Source of the DNA: Allolobophora icterica
Taxonomy: Eukaryota > Annelida > Clitellata > Crassiclitellata > Lumbricidae
Length of the DNA stretch: 64,000 nucleotides
NCBI GenBank assembly: GCA_963556255.1
Contig: OY744608.1
Coordinates: 12,288,019 to 12,352,018, forward strand
Direction of reading: 5' to 3'
The stretch's first letter is position 1; each line of letters opens with the position of its first letter. Positions 24,610 to 39,496 of the stretch are shown here, one piece after another. Below the pieces are notes generated by a model, which worked only from the letters and a program-made list of their open reading frames with translations, did no database searches and was not told the origin of the DNA. The translations under genes and the position numbers were made by a program.

Positions 24610-27600
24610 CTGTGTGTGCGTATAGACACTATCTAATCACAAAGAATCAACTGATCGTGCAAAGGACTTATCGACCCTCTGACACAATGACATGCTTAAG
24701 TCCTTGATACAGTGACAGGCTCAATCCCAGCAAACAGTGACCATCTCCATAAAAGTTTAAGCTTGCTCATATGCCTATTACATTGGATAACCCTAGCCAC
24801 TACAGCAACCAGCCACTCTGATAATGGCTGATTAGATGTGAACTCAAAATGCATGCACAGATGCAAAATCCAAGCACAAAGGATGGAATTCAAAAAAGGT
24901 TTCTGGTTCTAGCCTGGTTAACATTACGAAAAGATGAAGACTTTACCAGAACAGGTACAAATTGTTTATAGGCTTCAGCCCAGAAAATCCTACCACTACA
25001 TAAAACTGTTATCACAGTGGATACATAGTGGCTTATGGGCTTCATCCTAGGTCGGGAGTGTTTATGAGTAGACAATCTTGAATAGGCGCTAAAAAAATTT
25101 CGGTATGAATGAATAAATGAATGAATGGGAAATTCTAGTGCTAAATCAACATTTACCTGACAGGTTTGCTGGCATTCATCTGGTAAATGCTAGCACAACG
25201 ATGACACATTTACAAGAATGGGAACATATCTATAGGCCTCAGTATGGCCAGTATGAGTGAGAGATGAAGCATTTACAGTACCAACATGGGTACAAAGATT
25301 TAGGGGCATCTGCCTCATAAATACTAGCAGGAAATGAAGTACAGCATACTTACCAGATGCCATTGTCATCATGGATTCTGTGGAATGTGTCGTTGATATC
25401 TCCACCTTCGATCGTTTCCGCTTTCCTCCATTGCTCTCCGTAGCATCCTCACCGTCTGACATCTCCATCTCCGCTTCATCTCGATTCTGAAAGTACTCAG
25501 CCTCCTGTTGAACTTTGAGCTCCTGGACAATCACAAAGTACTACTTCAGCATCAGAATATGGCCAAATTTCAACAAGTGCCCAGTTTCATTAACTCAATT
25601 CTAGCATATACTACAACCCAAATCTTCTTCTCTCTCCTCCGTCAGGTGTGCACCGACGATGAGGCCTCAACGTGACATCTCCACATCGTTCTGTCTCAAA
25701 TACAACCCAAATACAACAAACCAAAACCAAGTTCTGTTAGGTAGTATATGGTGGACTGAACTCCCAAATCACCTTGTCACCTTGTGCTGTCAACTCCTGG
25801 AGCTCTAGCGATCGCCATGACACACATTCTCCATTGCTTCCTATTCGAAGTCAGGTCCCTTAGTGCTTCCAGATTCATGCCAGTTACATCGTGAATCTCA
25901 TCCATCCATTTCTTCCTTGGTCGACCCCGTCTTTTTTTCCCCTCACCACAAGCCAACATCAATTCCTTTTCTAGACATCAATTCCTTTTCTCCCAAATCA
26001 GAATTCTAAAATAATTTTGGACCCTAATAGTGCTCGAAATAGTTAATTCGCAATTACCCGAATAGTTTCTTAAATCCAAATACAAATAGTAAATCTGTTA
26101 TACCAATTTTAACATCAGAGGTGCTAGCACATTTGCATAAACAACTTGTTCAACAATTACAAGAGCCTTCAAAAACATGAAACTGTCAACAAACACTCCT
26201 TCAGTTCTCTCTCCAAGTTATAATCACTGATTCTTTTCAACTGAATTCACTGTTTTTCAATACTGGTACCCTTGTGTTTCTGTGCAGCCAACAGTGCCAA
26301 CAGTCTTCAAAGCTTCAAACAAACCAGTAGCTGCTACCATTCCTAAAAACTCTCGTCGAAGCAATTAAGCACAATATTAAACACCCAACCGCGCCTTTTC
26401 TGATCGTCAACACAAACTTACCTCGGTAAATTTGAAAGCTTAAGTTCAACATTTCAAACCTAACAAGTCAATACATGAGATAAAATGTCACTCTGGACAA
26501 AGAATTCCTGCTCCGTTACCGACAGCAACAACCTACCGTCAATGAAGCCACATTTCTTATTCAAAATATCAATTTTATTATTACTTTTATTATCACATAC
26601 AGTATCCGAATTTGAATACATACAAACAACATACAGTATAACGTACAGTATCTTGTAGCACATCATACATCAGTTACCAAAAGAGATAAGACTTCCATAA
26701 GAGCACGCAGTAAGCAAGCTAAGAGCAGATTGGGTGAGCCACAACTGGACCGAACAAATACAAGGAAGACTGGATTTATTAATATTAACAGGTAGCATCA
26801 CATATATTTCCAAAACAGCCAACCAACAAAGCTGGATCAGTCCTCTCCAACAACAGACATTAAAAAACCAGGCTGAAACACGGGTCATCAAAACATATGT
26901 GAAGCGAAAGTGAAGCAGGTTGATGACAGCAAGAGTCTGTCCTTTAAAAGCATCACCTGCAAGAGTCCGATACATTGGATCATACCAGAAAGAGGTTGGA
27001 TCCTACACAGATGCATACTGAACCACAGTTATTCCCTGTTCCTTCATTTATATGGATAGCATACAGTGATAACTTCGACTGATAAAAAAAACTACAACTA
27101 GTCCCTGCTCATGGAACCTCTCCCTGAATTGCTTACTTTACAAATAGGCCTAAGTCTGAAACGACATCAACAAAACAATGTGCCTCAGTAAAATGTACAA
27201 AGCCCGCTGTAAACTCTCTTCAGAACAACCAAATAAGAAGTTTCAAAATCCACTCTAAGGATGCCTTAGATACTGGAGCAATCTGACACTGGCAAATGAC
27301 AGAACTTAATCTAGCAACAATACAACAGAGTGTACTTTGGCAACATTATGACAGTGTAATATGGCAACATTACAACAAACCCTAACTTCAAAGCATAATG
27401 ACAGAGCATACCTTGGCAACATTATGACAGAGTTTACCTTGGCTACATTATGACAGATGCTAACTAGCCAACATACAACAGACGGTATTGTGGCACCATT
27501 ACAACAAAAAGTCATTATGCTAAAACAGGAAACCACGAGCAGGGCACCAGCGTTTACCTGCAGTTGCTTGCGCCATGTTTCGATGTTCTTGCGCTGTGGC

Positions 27601-30600
27601 TTCGTGAAGTGATCCCGAGCCTTCTGCTTACTTGCAGCTGTGAAGACCTTGTCAATCTGATCCACTTTTAGAGCAAGCAGAAAAAAATTACCTACAAACG
27701 CTGAACTCGAGATCTTCACCACATATACAGACACATGTACAAACTGTTTTTCTGGTCGAGGCGCTGTGCTTGCGTCTGCAACTGTTGTGCAGACATTCAT
27801 ACATTACCAGAAGAGCAAATTCAGGGCTTGTGTGACTGTCACTAGCTTATACTATACCTTTTGCTACTTATGTCCAAGAACTTAGTCCTGTGAAAATTTT
27901 ACTAAAATCCCAGAGTGTCAAACCTCATTTTAAAAAAATGCAAAACAATTCTTCTGGCAAACCAGAAAATTAATTTACAGTTTCTGACTGATTACCACAA
28001 TAATAGTAAAAATTTATAATGGTAAAAGAAATGTTTCAATTCTTGTTTATAAGGTCAAAATAATACACTACAACAAATTGGCAAGAGCTTTGAACACCTA
28101 AAAGCTATCAGTGGCTATTAGGCGAAAGATGTGACACTCGGAAGTAGTACAACTTTCACAACCAGAAGCGCTCTGTATCTTGTATTGGGTTTTGAGTAGC
28201 CAGAAGACTACTAAATACTTAAAAAATCAGCAGATGCTGCTGATTATACAAAGCTTTAGTCTAGAATTCAAATAAGACATTCCCAGAGATAGTCTTAAAT
28301 TCTGACTTATAACAATCAGCGCATGTAAGAAAGCAACATGCGCACCGAGTAGGGTCGGGAAGGCCAGAACAGAAACTTCAGGTCATGCATAAAATTGAAT
28401 AAATAAGCTACAACTTCTCTGTCAAGTGGATTCATGGTCTTCAGGGTCTGTATGCATTTTACAAAGAATTACGACTGAAAGAAACTCTATTCCAACAGAG
28501 AATCAACATTTCCTCGAACTGTGCAGGTTTCCACATGCCACTGCATTTAAACAGCTTCATATGAATTGTTCACTTACCATCAGACGAACCGACATGCAAC
28601 TTGGAAAAAGATAACCACCTCGAAAAACGCATTACCTACTCTTTGCCGAATCGCAAGCTAAAAACTGAACTTCGTCAAGAGTCACGTTTAACCGCAACTA
28701 AACAACACACATACAGGTACGCTAGCTCAACACCATCAGCCAGCTGATGCAATGTAAAGCACATTCTTTAGTGTGCCTTAAGTTAGCCTTTCAAAAGGCT
28801 CAGACCAAATGAAGGCAACCTACGCTGGTTGATGAGGGCTTCAAAACGCTGCCGGAATCGGAGCTTCATCTGTTCAAGCTCGTTTGCGTACTGCAATTTT
28901 TCGTTCATAAGGCGACGGACATGGACGTTAGTGCTCTGAAGGAGACTGTAGAATGTGCTGGAAGTTCTTCTGTTGCAATCTCCACGTTCCAGCCAGGTTA
29001 GCAGAGTCTGCGTTCCTTGCACAAACATCTCATCAGCTAAAAGCAATAACGTAAATAACTTATTAACTAAACACGAACTTTAATGCTAATACACAGGAAA
29101 GTGGTTCTTAATAATTTTAGTAAGTTAATAATAATAATAACAATAATTTTCTTTATTAATTCAAACTGACAAATGCAGTAAGATTACATTGAAACATGAC
29201 AGTACAATCAAATCTTAACTAAACACACGGTTTGGCAGCCATGCAAGGAACCGCCCTAGAGGGGGGTTATGGGTATCAAACCGCGAATCTAATGCTCTCC
29301 TGGCCATGAGTGTTACCATTACTCTATCCCTCCCAAAGATAACAATTGAGCATCTCCTTCATTCATGGTTTTTCCAGAAGAGGCTACCCTAAACCTGACA
29401 GGCAGTTGTGGATATGAAGTGTCAACAACTTCCATCTCTTAGTCTTGGGATTCAAGGGCCAGTGGCCAGTCGTCTCCCTCATTGCCTTATCTTCTCACCA
29501 TCAGTGTACAGTTAATGTACTCATTTCATAATCAAGTCGATGGGGCCACTAGTAGAGCAGAAAACTTGGAATATCTTTATGCCTTGTGGGGATTTAAGCC
29601 TCTGGGTTGATAGTAAAAAACAGGACTGTCGCACAATATAAGCAAATAAATACTGTTAACAGTTAACAGAAAATATCTGACTTAACTGAGATAAGTCTCT
29701 GTAAATGTTGTACAACAAATCACACCAACTACGCACTTTTAAGACTGTCTCCCAACATAACTGCTTCATGATCCGAGTACTGCATGACTTTGGGTGGACT
29801 TGGTGGTCGATTCATCTCCTCTTCCATGCGCTCTCGATGCCTGGACTCTCGTTCAAACGCCCTCTGGAGGCATTCGTGTTCATAGAGGTCATCACGTGCC
29901 TGTGCGTAGTCGACGTGTATACGACCGGTGTTTGGCTTGTCTTCCTTGTCTTCGACTTTCATTCGATAACCTAGAACAGACAAAACAGATCATCCAGAGA
30001 TCATAAAAAGACCAAACAAACAAAGACTACGAATAGACCGTAAACAGACATATTTACCACTTCAACACTTTGTATCATCTAATATTAATTTCTAAGGTGC
30101 CTCATTTAGTTTAATGACTTTCAGCACCATTATCATACTGCACATGATATCAAGTAAATTGCATAAAAATTTATAAATATTTATAGCACCACTTCAAGTA
30201 ATGAAACATACACCTCTGTGTTAACCTATATGATATATTAAATGTATTTAAGAACAGAAATTATTTCATCAGTAACCAAAACAATACACAGAAAATTAGA
30301 AGAGTCACCAGTTATAATAATAATAATAATAATATTCGTTTATTAAATTCAAACTTACAAGTACGCAGTAGTAGTAGTAACAGATGATAACAAGTTTAAC
30401 AGGATTTGAATTTAACTGTATGGCAGCCTGCAAGGTGCCCATCTGTCCTACTGCTCATTTTACAGTCAGTGTAGGGAGTGAAAAGGCCGAGCCAACCTTT
30501 ATGGGACTAGCGGGTATCGAACCCGCGTCCTTCTGATCTTCGTGCCAGCATGTCACCATTCAACCACCTCCCCCGCTTGCACATGACTGTACATGACTCA

Positions 30601-33600
30601 ACCAACCAAGTGAAACTCTAACCAAAAATCATAATCCTGTGGAGACCCCAGGTCATATTTGGATAGGTCAGTTAAAACTAGGAGTTGGACAATGGTGCTG
30701 TCACCATAATGTGCAAGAGACAGACACAGAGACAGAGATACAGACATAAAGAACTTTAAACAAAACCACGACCACGTGAAAACACGCACCCGAATAATAG
30801 AGAGCACGTTCGACAGCATCGTGCAGTTCAAAACGAATGTGGGCAAAATTCTTCTTGCTCAGACGCAGGCTGACGATGTTGCCACACTTCTCAAACATCT
30901 CTCTCAGGATCTCTTCGGTGACCGTCTCCGGAAGACCACCGACAAAGATCGTCCGACATCCAGGAGGTCGTTCACGATACGTCGGAGGTTTGCTGTCTAC
31001 AAAAGTCAACAGATCCAGCTCTATTCAAACGAGAGCTCAGTGAGAACTAACAATAACAAGGTTTTTAGAATAAGCTAACCACTGCTGAGGAGTTTATGAC
31101 GCCAAGCAAAGCACTTCAAAAGATTCTTTAATCCGTTAATGGCGCTGCGAGAGAGATTAGTCTTCTATGCATTTTAATAAAAGCTCGTTGTTAAAGGGTT
31201 AAGGCTCTACAATGTCTACATTATATATATATATGTATATATATATATTATGCATATATATATATATAGGAGAGGCAATTGTGCATATATATACTTGTAT
31301 GTCTGTTTGTGTATATATATATATATACATATATACATATATATTAGGGTGATTCAACAAATTTTTTTTTGAAAGTTAATGTGCATAGTTGTTTATTTTG
31401 TTCCTTTTGGGTTCAGATTAAAGTCTGTATAAAAAAATTCAGTATCAAATACATTTTAGAGGTTGCTCAGTGAGCACAAAAGTTCCCATACAATCATATT
31501 GGGTGGTTGGGCTGGGAGTGCTCCTGAGTAGGCAATCTTGAAGGGGCGCTATATAAAACTACTTTAATAATAATAATAATAATAATAATATTCTCAAGTT
31601 ACATATTAAGATGATGGCTATATCGCACACAGAATAAAATTGAATAGCATGCATAGTAGATTCATTAATAACTCAAAGTATCCATTAGAAAATAGAAATT
31701 CACAATATCTGTTAACTAAAAAATCTAACAATCAACCAGGAAGTGTTTATTAGTCAATCGTAAATCAGTGTTCCAGCTATTAGCGCGAACTGCAGCCTTT
31801 CCAAGTAGATTTGCCAAAATCTGGCACACGGCGTCAGTGATCTTCAACCACCTGCATCCATTTTTGCATCTCATTTTAATTCTTGGTTACAGACTCATTG
31901 AAATGTGATATCAGAGCAATTGAGCACTCAGCAGCATCGCTGACCACACACTAACCATGGCAGATTCGATCTGTTGAAACATCACAGATAAGCTCCAAGT
32001 TTCTGGATTATTAGACATGATGAAGTCTGTATCAAAGCCAAGAGAACGCATGGTACAGACTGAAGATGGATTAACAAGTTCATTCAGCTCTTCGTTGCGT
32101 AGATCCATACAAGGATCTATTTTAATGACTCTGACTATTCAGTTTTTGCCATGTTGACGCATGCCAGCAATAATGTTGCATTCAAGTCCAATGATGCTTT
32201 GTCAGAAAGAAAGCCAAAGGAACCAGTTCAGGTCCTATTTACCACAGATGATTGTATTTTTTGGCATCCTCAGACACAACTTTGTTAATTGATGTATACT
32301 GCCTGGTCTGCTTGTACAACTGGAAGTCATAAATTGGTGCATCAGATGCCACCGAACAAGCTATCCATGCTCTCACATATATATGACTTGCAAATAAACA
32401 GAATTCAATGGTATTTCTTTTCCAAGAGGCTCATTTGAAATTGATCTCTAAAAAGATAATTCTTGAAGCAATAACTAACCTTAGCCATCCACCTGACCAT
32501 ATGATATGCATCTGGCTGTCTGAAACGATGCAACCCAAGATTTTACCCCAATTTAATTAGATCATTGCATTCGAGGGTCTCATCAATGGCAAATACATTG
32601 CTTTCTCCATGGGGATCATATCTCGAATATGTGGTCGTTGAGCAAACAGTAAACATTGATAGATTACAGTAAAATTTTGCTGTATTGTTCAGAACAACCA
32701 AAGGAACAAAATAATCTACTATGTCAGCCAATCAGGAAAAATAAATTTTTTCCCATGGCGGCGTGAATCACCCTAATATATATATATACATATATATACA
32801 CACACAAACAGACATACAAGTGATTTATGATATGTATATATATATATATGTATATATACACACACAAACAGACATACAAGTATATATATGCACAATTGCG
32901 TATACATAAAGACAGCTAGACAAATAAATCATGAGAAACACTGTCAATACTTACTTGGAGGAGGAGGATAAAGAACCGCTCCTTTCAGACTGATCACCTC
33001 ATGTTGTGCTTGTGGAAGAAGGGGTTCTGGCCCCATTCCAATAGGTCCTATTGGGCCCCAGGCACCCCACATCATACCCATCGGGTTCATCATTGGATTC
33101 CAGGGTGGCATCATCATTCCACCTGGTCCCATCATGGGGCTCAACATCGGTGGATTACAGGAGACAGTCAACTCCGTGTCTGCAAAAAAACAGAAACAAG
33201 AATGAGGACCCTCTCAATTCGAATCGTTGCAATTTTTAACATTCTTAAGATGTAGCGATACGAGAGGTCAAGCCAGTGTAACTTCTAATTTAGGTCCCTA
33301 ACACAGAGTTACACCAGTTGGCTCTTTTATAATAAACCAGGCCCAGGTGGGTGACTCCTGTGCTGATGTCATGAAAGATTTGTAGTTGACAAAGCTCATC
33401 TGACAGAGCTGTTCAGTATGATCTGCAAGAAACTGAAAGTCACATGCATGTCTACAAATGTAGGACAAACTTTAATAAATTGATTTGCTAATCCTGGATG
33501 AATGCAACACTGTGATCAAATGTGTAGCCTCTCCAGGTGGAGAAGGTCATGATAAAATTGCATTCAACTGCCAGACAAAGCAATCGGCCAACTCAGGTCA

Positions 33601-36600
33601 GGATAGGTAGCACAGAAATTGGATCACTGATGTCCAGCGAGTGCTTCGGCTCAAGAATCAACCTTCAAGGACCTAGCTAAAGTAGGCTGGTTATTTACTC
33701 AGGCAGGCATTTTTAGCTTATAACATAAATTTGTCTTTTCCCAGAATATTATAAATGATATATAAGATAAGTCTAGTTATTAGTCAAGCCTCTGAATCTG
33801 GAATCTGTAGGGTCCTCTGCGCCAAAATGTACCAGCCATCAATGAAAACATTCACTACAACAATGTTGTCATTGGAATTTGTAATTAAGACAATTTATAC
33901 AGCATCTTCAATAACAAGCTACTTCTAGGATGTACACTGTCAGCGCAAATGCTAAGAGTTACTAAAATAGCAAGTACATTTTAAACTGCCTTTTAAAAAC
34001 ATAAAGCCTTTTGGCTTCTTTAATAGCTGCAGGAAGACAAGTGGGCCAGCAACCCAGAAGGTCTGATCCACCACCGTTTTAGCTTTTGTTGCTGGCACAA
34101 ATACATCAGTGGACTTCGATGATCGCAACAGTGACCTATTACAATCGTCTAATAGTAAGTAGCCTGATGTGAAGTAGTGTGATGCGCAGTTGCTCAGACA
34201 TTTATATACTAGAAGGCAAAATTTTAATTTTATGCACTCGCCTATTCTGAGCCAGTGAAGGTGATCTTGTATCGTGGTTGTAACGTGGTCAAACTTTTTA
34301 ATAGCATGACCAGATCTTGCCATCTTGATCTTAGCAGTGTGGAAAAGGTGTTCTAGGTGTCATTTTTGGCTAAGTTGTCATCATTCACTGTTTCCCACCA
34401 CTGTTGGTCACTTTACCTCACCTTTCCAAACAATGATGGGGAGCCACAAGAACATAGATTATCTACTGACTAACAGTCCAACCAACTGACCAATGTCTTC
34501 ATCATTTGGTGGTCGCGGTTTTTTTCCCTTAAAGTTCAACGGACGGTTGTTCAAGGCTGGATCAACGAACGGTGGAGGAGGTGGTGGCTGTGGACCCATT
34601 GGACCGGACTGTGGCGTCATTGGTCCCAGTTGCCCAGCTAAAGAAAACAGATCACAATATTATTACAAACTTATCTTCAAATAAAACAGTTATGTCATGC
34701 TATACATGAGAAAACTTGCAATGGTTTTCTCTTGCCACGGTTCTACATTTGACACTTCACAAAAATGCCCCATCTTCACTCTAAGCCGACATCAAAGACT
34801 CTTCACTGTTTGATCAGGTTCTATTGTTGTTTCACTATTGTTTTAATTAGGCTGAGGACAAGGCCATCTCCTTTCCATTGCAACCCCAGACTCTGGTAGA
34901 GACAAGTTTTAAAATTTGATCTAATGAGTACATCAGTATGTATTGGCCTTCAGATCTTGACTAAAAACTTATCTCTACCTAGACTTGTTTATCCCACGAG
35001 AAGGGTTGATGGATCTCTCAAACACCGAGTGACGTAATCAGCACTAGCATTTTGGTAAGCAATAAACCTTGTATACGGTCAAAATTACCATCATATGATA
35101 CATAAAGAATTAACACGTTCACCGCCGAGTACGAGATATCTCGTACATAATTTTCTTACCTATAGCGCCGAGTACGAGATAACTCGTACTAATTTTATGT
35201 ACATTCATACTTGCATGTACATAGATATATGCATGTACATACATACATACATGTATGTACATACATACATACATGTATGTACATACATACATGCATGTAT
35301 GTACATACATACATACATACGCACGTGCATACATACATAAACACGTACATACATGCATACATATAGATACATCCACACGTGCCTACACACATACATACTG
35401 TACATACATATACATACATACACGTATGCACACGTACACATGTACATACATACATACATACATGCATGTGCATCCAGATATGCATGTACATACATACATG
35501 TGTGTACATACTCACATACATACATACATACATGCATACATACATACATACATACATACATACATGCATACATACATACACACATACATACATGCATATG
35601 CATGCAAACATACATGTATAGACACATACATATGTATACATACATACATACATGTACACATACATACATACATGTATGTATGTATGTATGTATGTATGTA
35701 TGTATGTATGTATGTATGTGTATTCATGTGTGTATGTATGTGTGTATGTATGTGTGCATGTATGTGTTTATGTCGTATGTATGTATGTTTGTATGTATGT
35801 ATGTATGTATGTAGTATGTATGCATGTATGTATGAATGTTGTATGTATGTATGTACATATGTATGTATGTACATGTGTATGTAGGGTATGTATGTACATG
35901 TGTACGTGTGCATACATGTATGTATGTATATGTATGTATGTATGTGTGTATGTGTGTATGTATATATGTATTTATGTACGTGTATATGTATGTATGTATG
36001 GATGTATGTATGTATGTATGTATGTATGTATGTATGTATGTATATATACCACTTTTTAAACTTTTTCCCACTTTTCTGTGGCGTGGAGAGGAAAAATATG
36101 GCGGCGGTCAACGTGTTAAATACTAATTCTGATATGAAAAAGTTATTTACACTGGAATTGTCTGGCAACTTGTCAGCCAAAAATTTTAATTTTTGAACGA
36201 TGCACCACAATTCAAGCTTCAGATACTGACCACTGCTACACTGTGTTACAGAGTTAACAGTGTTACATTTAAGTTGTCATGCCATCTGGCTGCCACAAAC
36301 ATTAATAAGTGACTTTGGCTGAGAAAATAGACAACACTTTTTGCTTCCTAGCCCAGTCAGAAAATGGCCTTTTTTCATTAGACCATGAATACTGAATATT
36401 AACTATTAATGCATTTACAGCTTGGACTCACTATATTACAAACATCACCTTACAAACATCTTAAGGCCAAATTCATATATTAATGATCAGGTAGACAGGT
36501 TGAATTTTTATATATAATTTCCCGCCAAATGCTATTTTAAAGGTGCATAAATTTTGGACCAACGTCCAGAACTTTTTAACCTAATATCCTTAAGGTATGG

Positions 36601-39414
36601 AAAATTTTTATTAAATCCACTCCCAACAAGTGGATCCTTTTTTCTCGGCACAGGTCATAAATAGAAATGTGACACCATGAACTGTTCTAAGTCATGACTG
36701 GATTAAACCAAATAACAAAAGTGCAACTGTTCTAATCTCTCAGCTCCAAGCACATTGGTTGCTTCATTGATAACAGATAATAAAAATATCTCAGTTGCAA
36801 ACTACCGGTAAGTCGAAACTGTTTTGTTGACAACCATATTTTTTGCATTCTCTGTTTTTTCTACCTCATCAACACAGTCACACAGAAGCCATATCTACTT
36901 CCTGCCACGAACTTTTACATATTCAATTAATATTGCCAACTCGAGCAAGCTTGAAAGGCAATCTTTTGTTTTATGTTAACAAATGATTTCTATAACTTAG
37001 AGCAAATGAAAAGTGATGCACTCGTGAGCAATACTAATACAAAAAGTGTACATTCAGCAGTCTTACTTCTACACCCATCTGAGTTCTTCTTTTTACCATT
37101 TCTTGAACAAAATTTCAGTAACGTCGAATGTACACCGATATCAAAGATTGACCGATACTAAGCCTGCTACGTTGCGATTTCGACTGCAGCCAATTTCACT
37201 TAAATTAGCCCATATTTCATTTAAACTAGGCACAATAAAGATTAGTATAATATTATTTATAAATGTCTAAGTAGGATTCTCCTAAGTAGACTCTGGCCTC
37301 CACTGTAGCCATCGGATCGCTTTTATGAGAAGGCGCTGGCACAGTTGGATCAGTACTATCCTATGCAAGCAGTCACCATCACCTCCTCCAATCAGAATTT
37401 CCTGACTCCTGAGATTAAGCATCTCCTTCGCAGGAAGAACAGGATGATGAGGGCGGGAAAAACGGAGATCGCTTCAGCACTGGCTGTCCGAATAGGTAAG
37501 CTAATCGAGAGGGCCAACAGAAATCATCTAAAGAAAATAGATTCCAGGAGTGGCGTCTGTGAGTTGTGGCGTTGTGTGGGAAAAGTGACTGGGCAGAGAA
37601 AGCGTTCTCTGCCGGATCAAGTCAAATCTGCTGAAGATCTGAATAAACACCATGCTGCGGTTTTGACAGACTTGGAATACACCCCTCCTGCACTCTGTCA
37701 CACAGCGTTTGACAACCAACCTTTCATCACAGAGATTCGAACATTTCAAATCCTTCGACCGCCTTAGGTACATCGCCCCAGGTGCTGACCTTTTGCCGGC
37801 ATGGTTTCTTAGGCTCGCAGTGCCGTTATACTCCGGAGTAATTACATATCTTGTAAATTTCTCCCTCTCAGCCTCCCATGTTCCAGAGCAGTGGAAATTA
37901 GCCATCATCCACCAAGTAGCTAAGGTATCACAGCCTGAATCGCCAGCAGACTTCAGACCTATCTCAGTCACACCAATACTGTCGAGGATGGTTGAGAGAG
38001 AGCTGGTCCACCATTTTATATATTCAGCATTTATGGTCCCTCCCATGTGCAGTCTTCTTGCCGACCAATATGCTTTCAGGCCAAAAGGTTCGACTGCAGC
38101 GGAGCTGATTTCCTTGCAACACCACATCACGTCTCAACTCCGAACCAAGGATTACGTAACAGTGGTTTCGATCGACTTTGCAAAGGCCTTCGACATGGTC
38201 AGGCATTCAACACAGGCCTCCAAGCTGTCATCTCTAGAACAACCTGATAACATCTACAATTGGCTAGTACAATTCCTCAAAGATCGGCGCCACGCCACTC
38301 GTTATCTGGGAGTGCTTTCCACCGTTGCAGCCATAAACGCCAGTATTGTGCAGGGCTCTGGAATTGGTCCGCCATCATTCAATGTCAATGGATCGAACCT
38401 GCATCCAAAACATCACAAAAACATCATAATAAAATACGCTGATGATACGTACCTGTTGGTCGGTTCATCGACGAGAACAACTATTGGTGAGGAGCTCGCG
38501 ATGGTAGAGAGGTGGGCAGGGACGTAACTAGCGTTGGGCTTGGGGGGGCTTAAGCCCCCCCAAACGAAGTTGAAGCCCCCCCAAACAAGTCAAGCCGTTG
38601 TATGCTTACGGCTAAAATTCGTATGAACACTGTATAAATGTTGCCATGTTCAAGGTTTAAGCCCCCCCAAACGAAAAATCCTAGTTACGTGCCTGGAGGT
38701 GGGTGGCAGTCAACCATCTCTGCCTAAACCATCGTCACAAGAGGTGGTAGTTACTCGGGCGCCGAAATGTAGAAATGCCACCGTTAATAGAAGGAGTCGA
38801 GCGGGTAACATCAATGAAGATTTTTGGGGTGATCATGCGCGACGATCTCCGAGCAGTCGACCACGTAGAAGCGGTTCTGGTCTCGTGCAGTGGATCCATG
38901 CACGCTTTGCGGATCTTAAAATCGCATGGCCTTCAACAAGAGGCTTTGCACTTCGTCGCCGTTGCAACAACAGTCTCACGAATGTTGTATGCAGCACCTG
39001 CTTGGTGGGGCAGAACTTCTGCAGGAGACCGAAAGAGACTTGGGAGATTTCTGTCGAGAGTCGAATGAGCTGGCTACCTGAGAGACAATATGCCGAATGT
39101 TGAACAGTTGATGAGAACTGCTGACATGCGTCTGCCCTCGGCGGTGTCACGGAATCCGTATCACGTAATGCGTTATTTGTTCTCGCCCCAAGTCACACGA
39201 CAGTATAGCCTCTGTCTGCGCCCACATGACTTTGCCCTGCCTCCCAAAGACGATTCTAATTTTATTTCTAGAGTTCTCTTAGATGCCCTAAAGTAGAATC
39301 CGGTTCTCCATTATTCATTTTTATTTACAGTCAAGCGACTCTGGATTCTATTATTATTCTAAACTTGTGTTTTTGTACCATGTTGCGGTGTGAAAACGCG
39401 TGGAGTTAATAAAC

Positions 39415-39496
<82 letters not shown>

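Larger units (their letters stand above)
37315..39496 (+). mobile_element. 5'-truncated non-LTR retrotransposon with reverse transcriptase and (TAA)n tail
   Basis: The first frame (37,345-37,767) is the segment before the RT domain, with FLTPEIKHLLRRKNRMM typical of jockey/CR1-like elements. After a frame shift, 37,709-38,527 carries the RT core: DFRPISVTPILSRMVER, VVSIDFAKAFDMVRH (motif A), QGSGIGPP (motif B) and the catalytic YADDTYLL (motif C). The frame resumes after a MITE at 38,704. The thumb region follows, with MKIFGVIMRDDL and RMLYAAPAWWG. It ends AATAAACGAATAATAATAA with about 80 bp of TAA repeat. The endonuclease is absent. It lies in the proposed first intron of ENOX. Confidence 0.88.

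Noticed and set aside
35195..36210. Long Tyr/Met/Val and His/Thr/Tyr frames up to 232 codons
   Set aside because: A 4-bp microsatellite without stop codons produces them on both strands.
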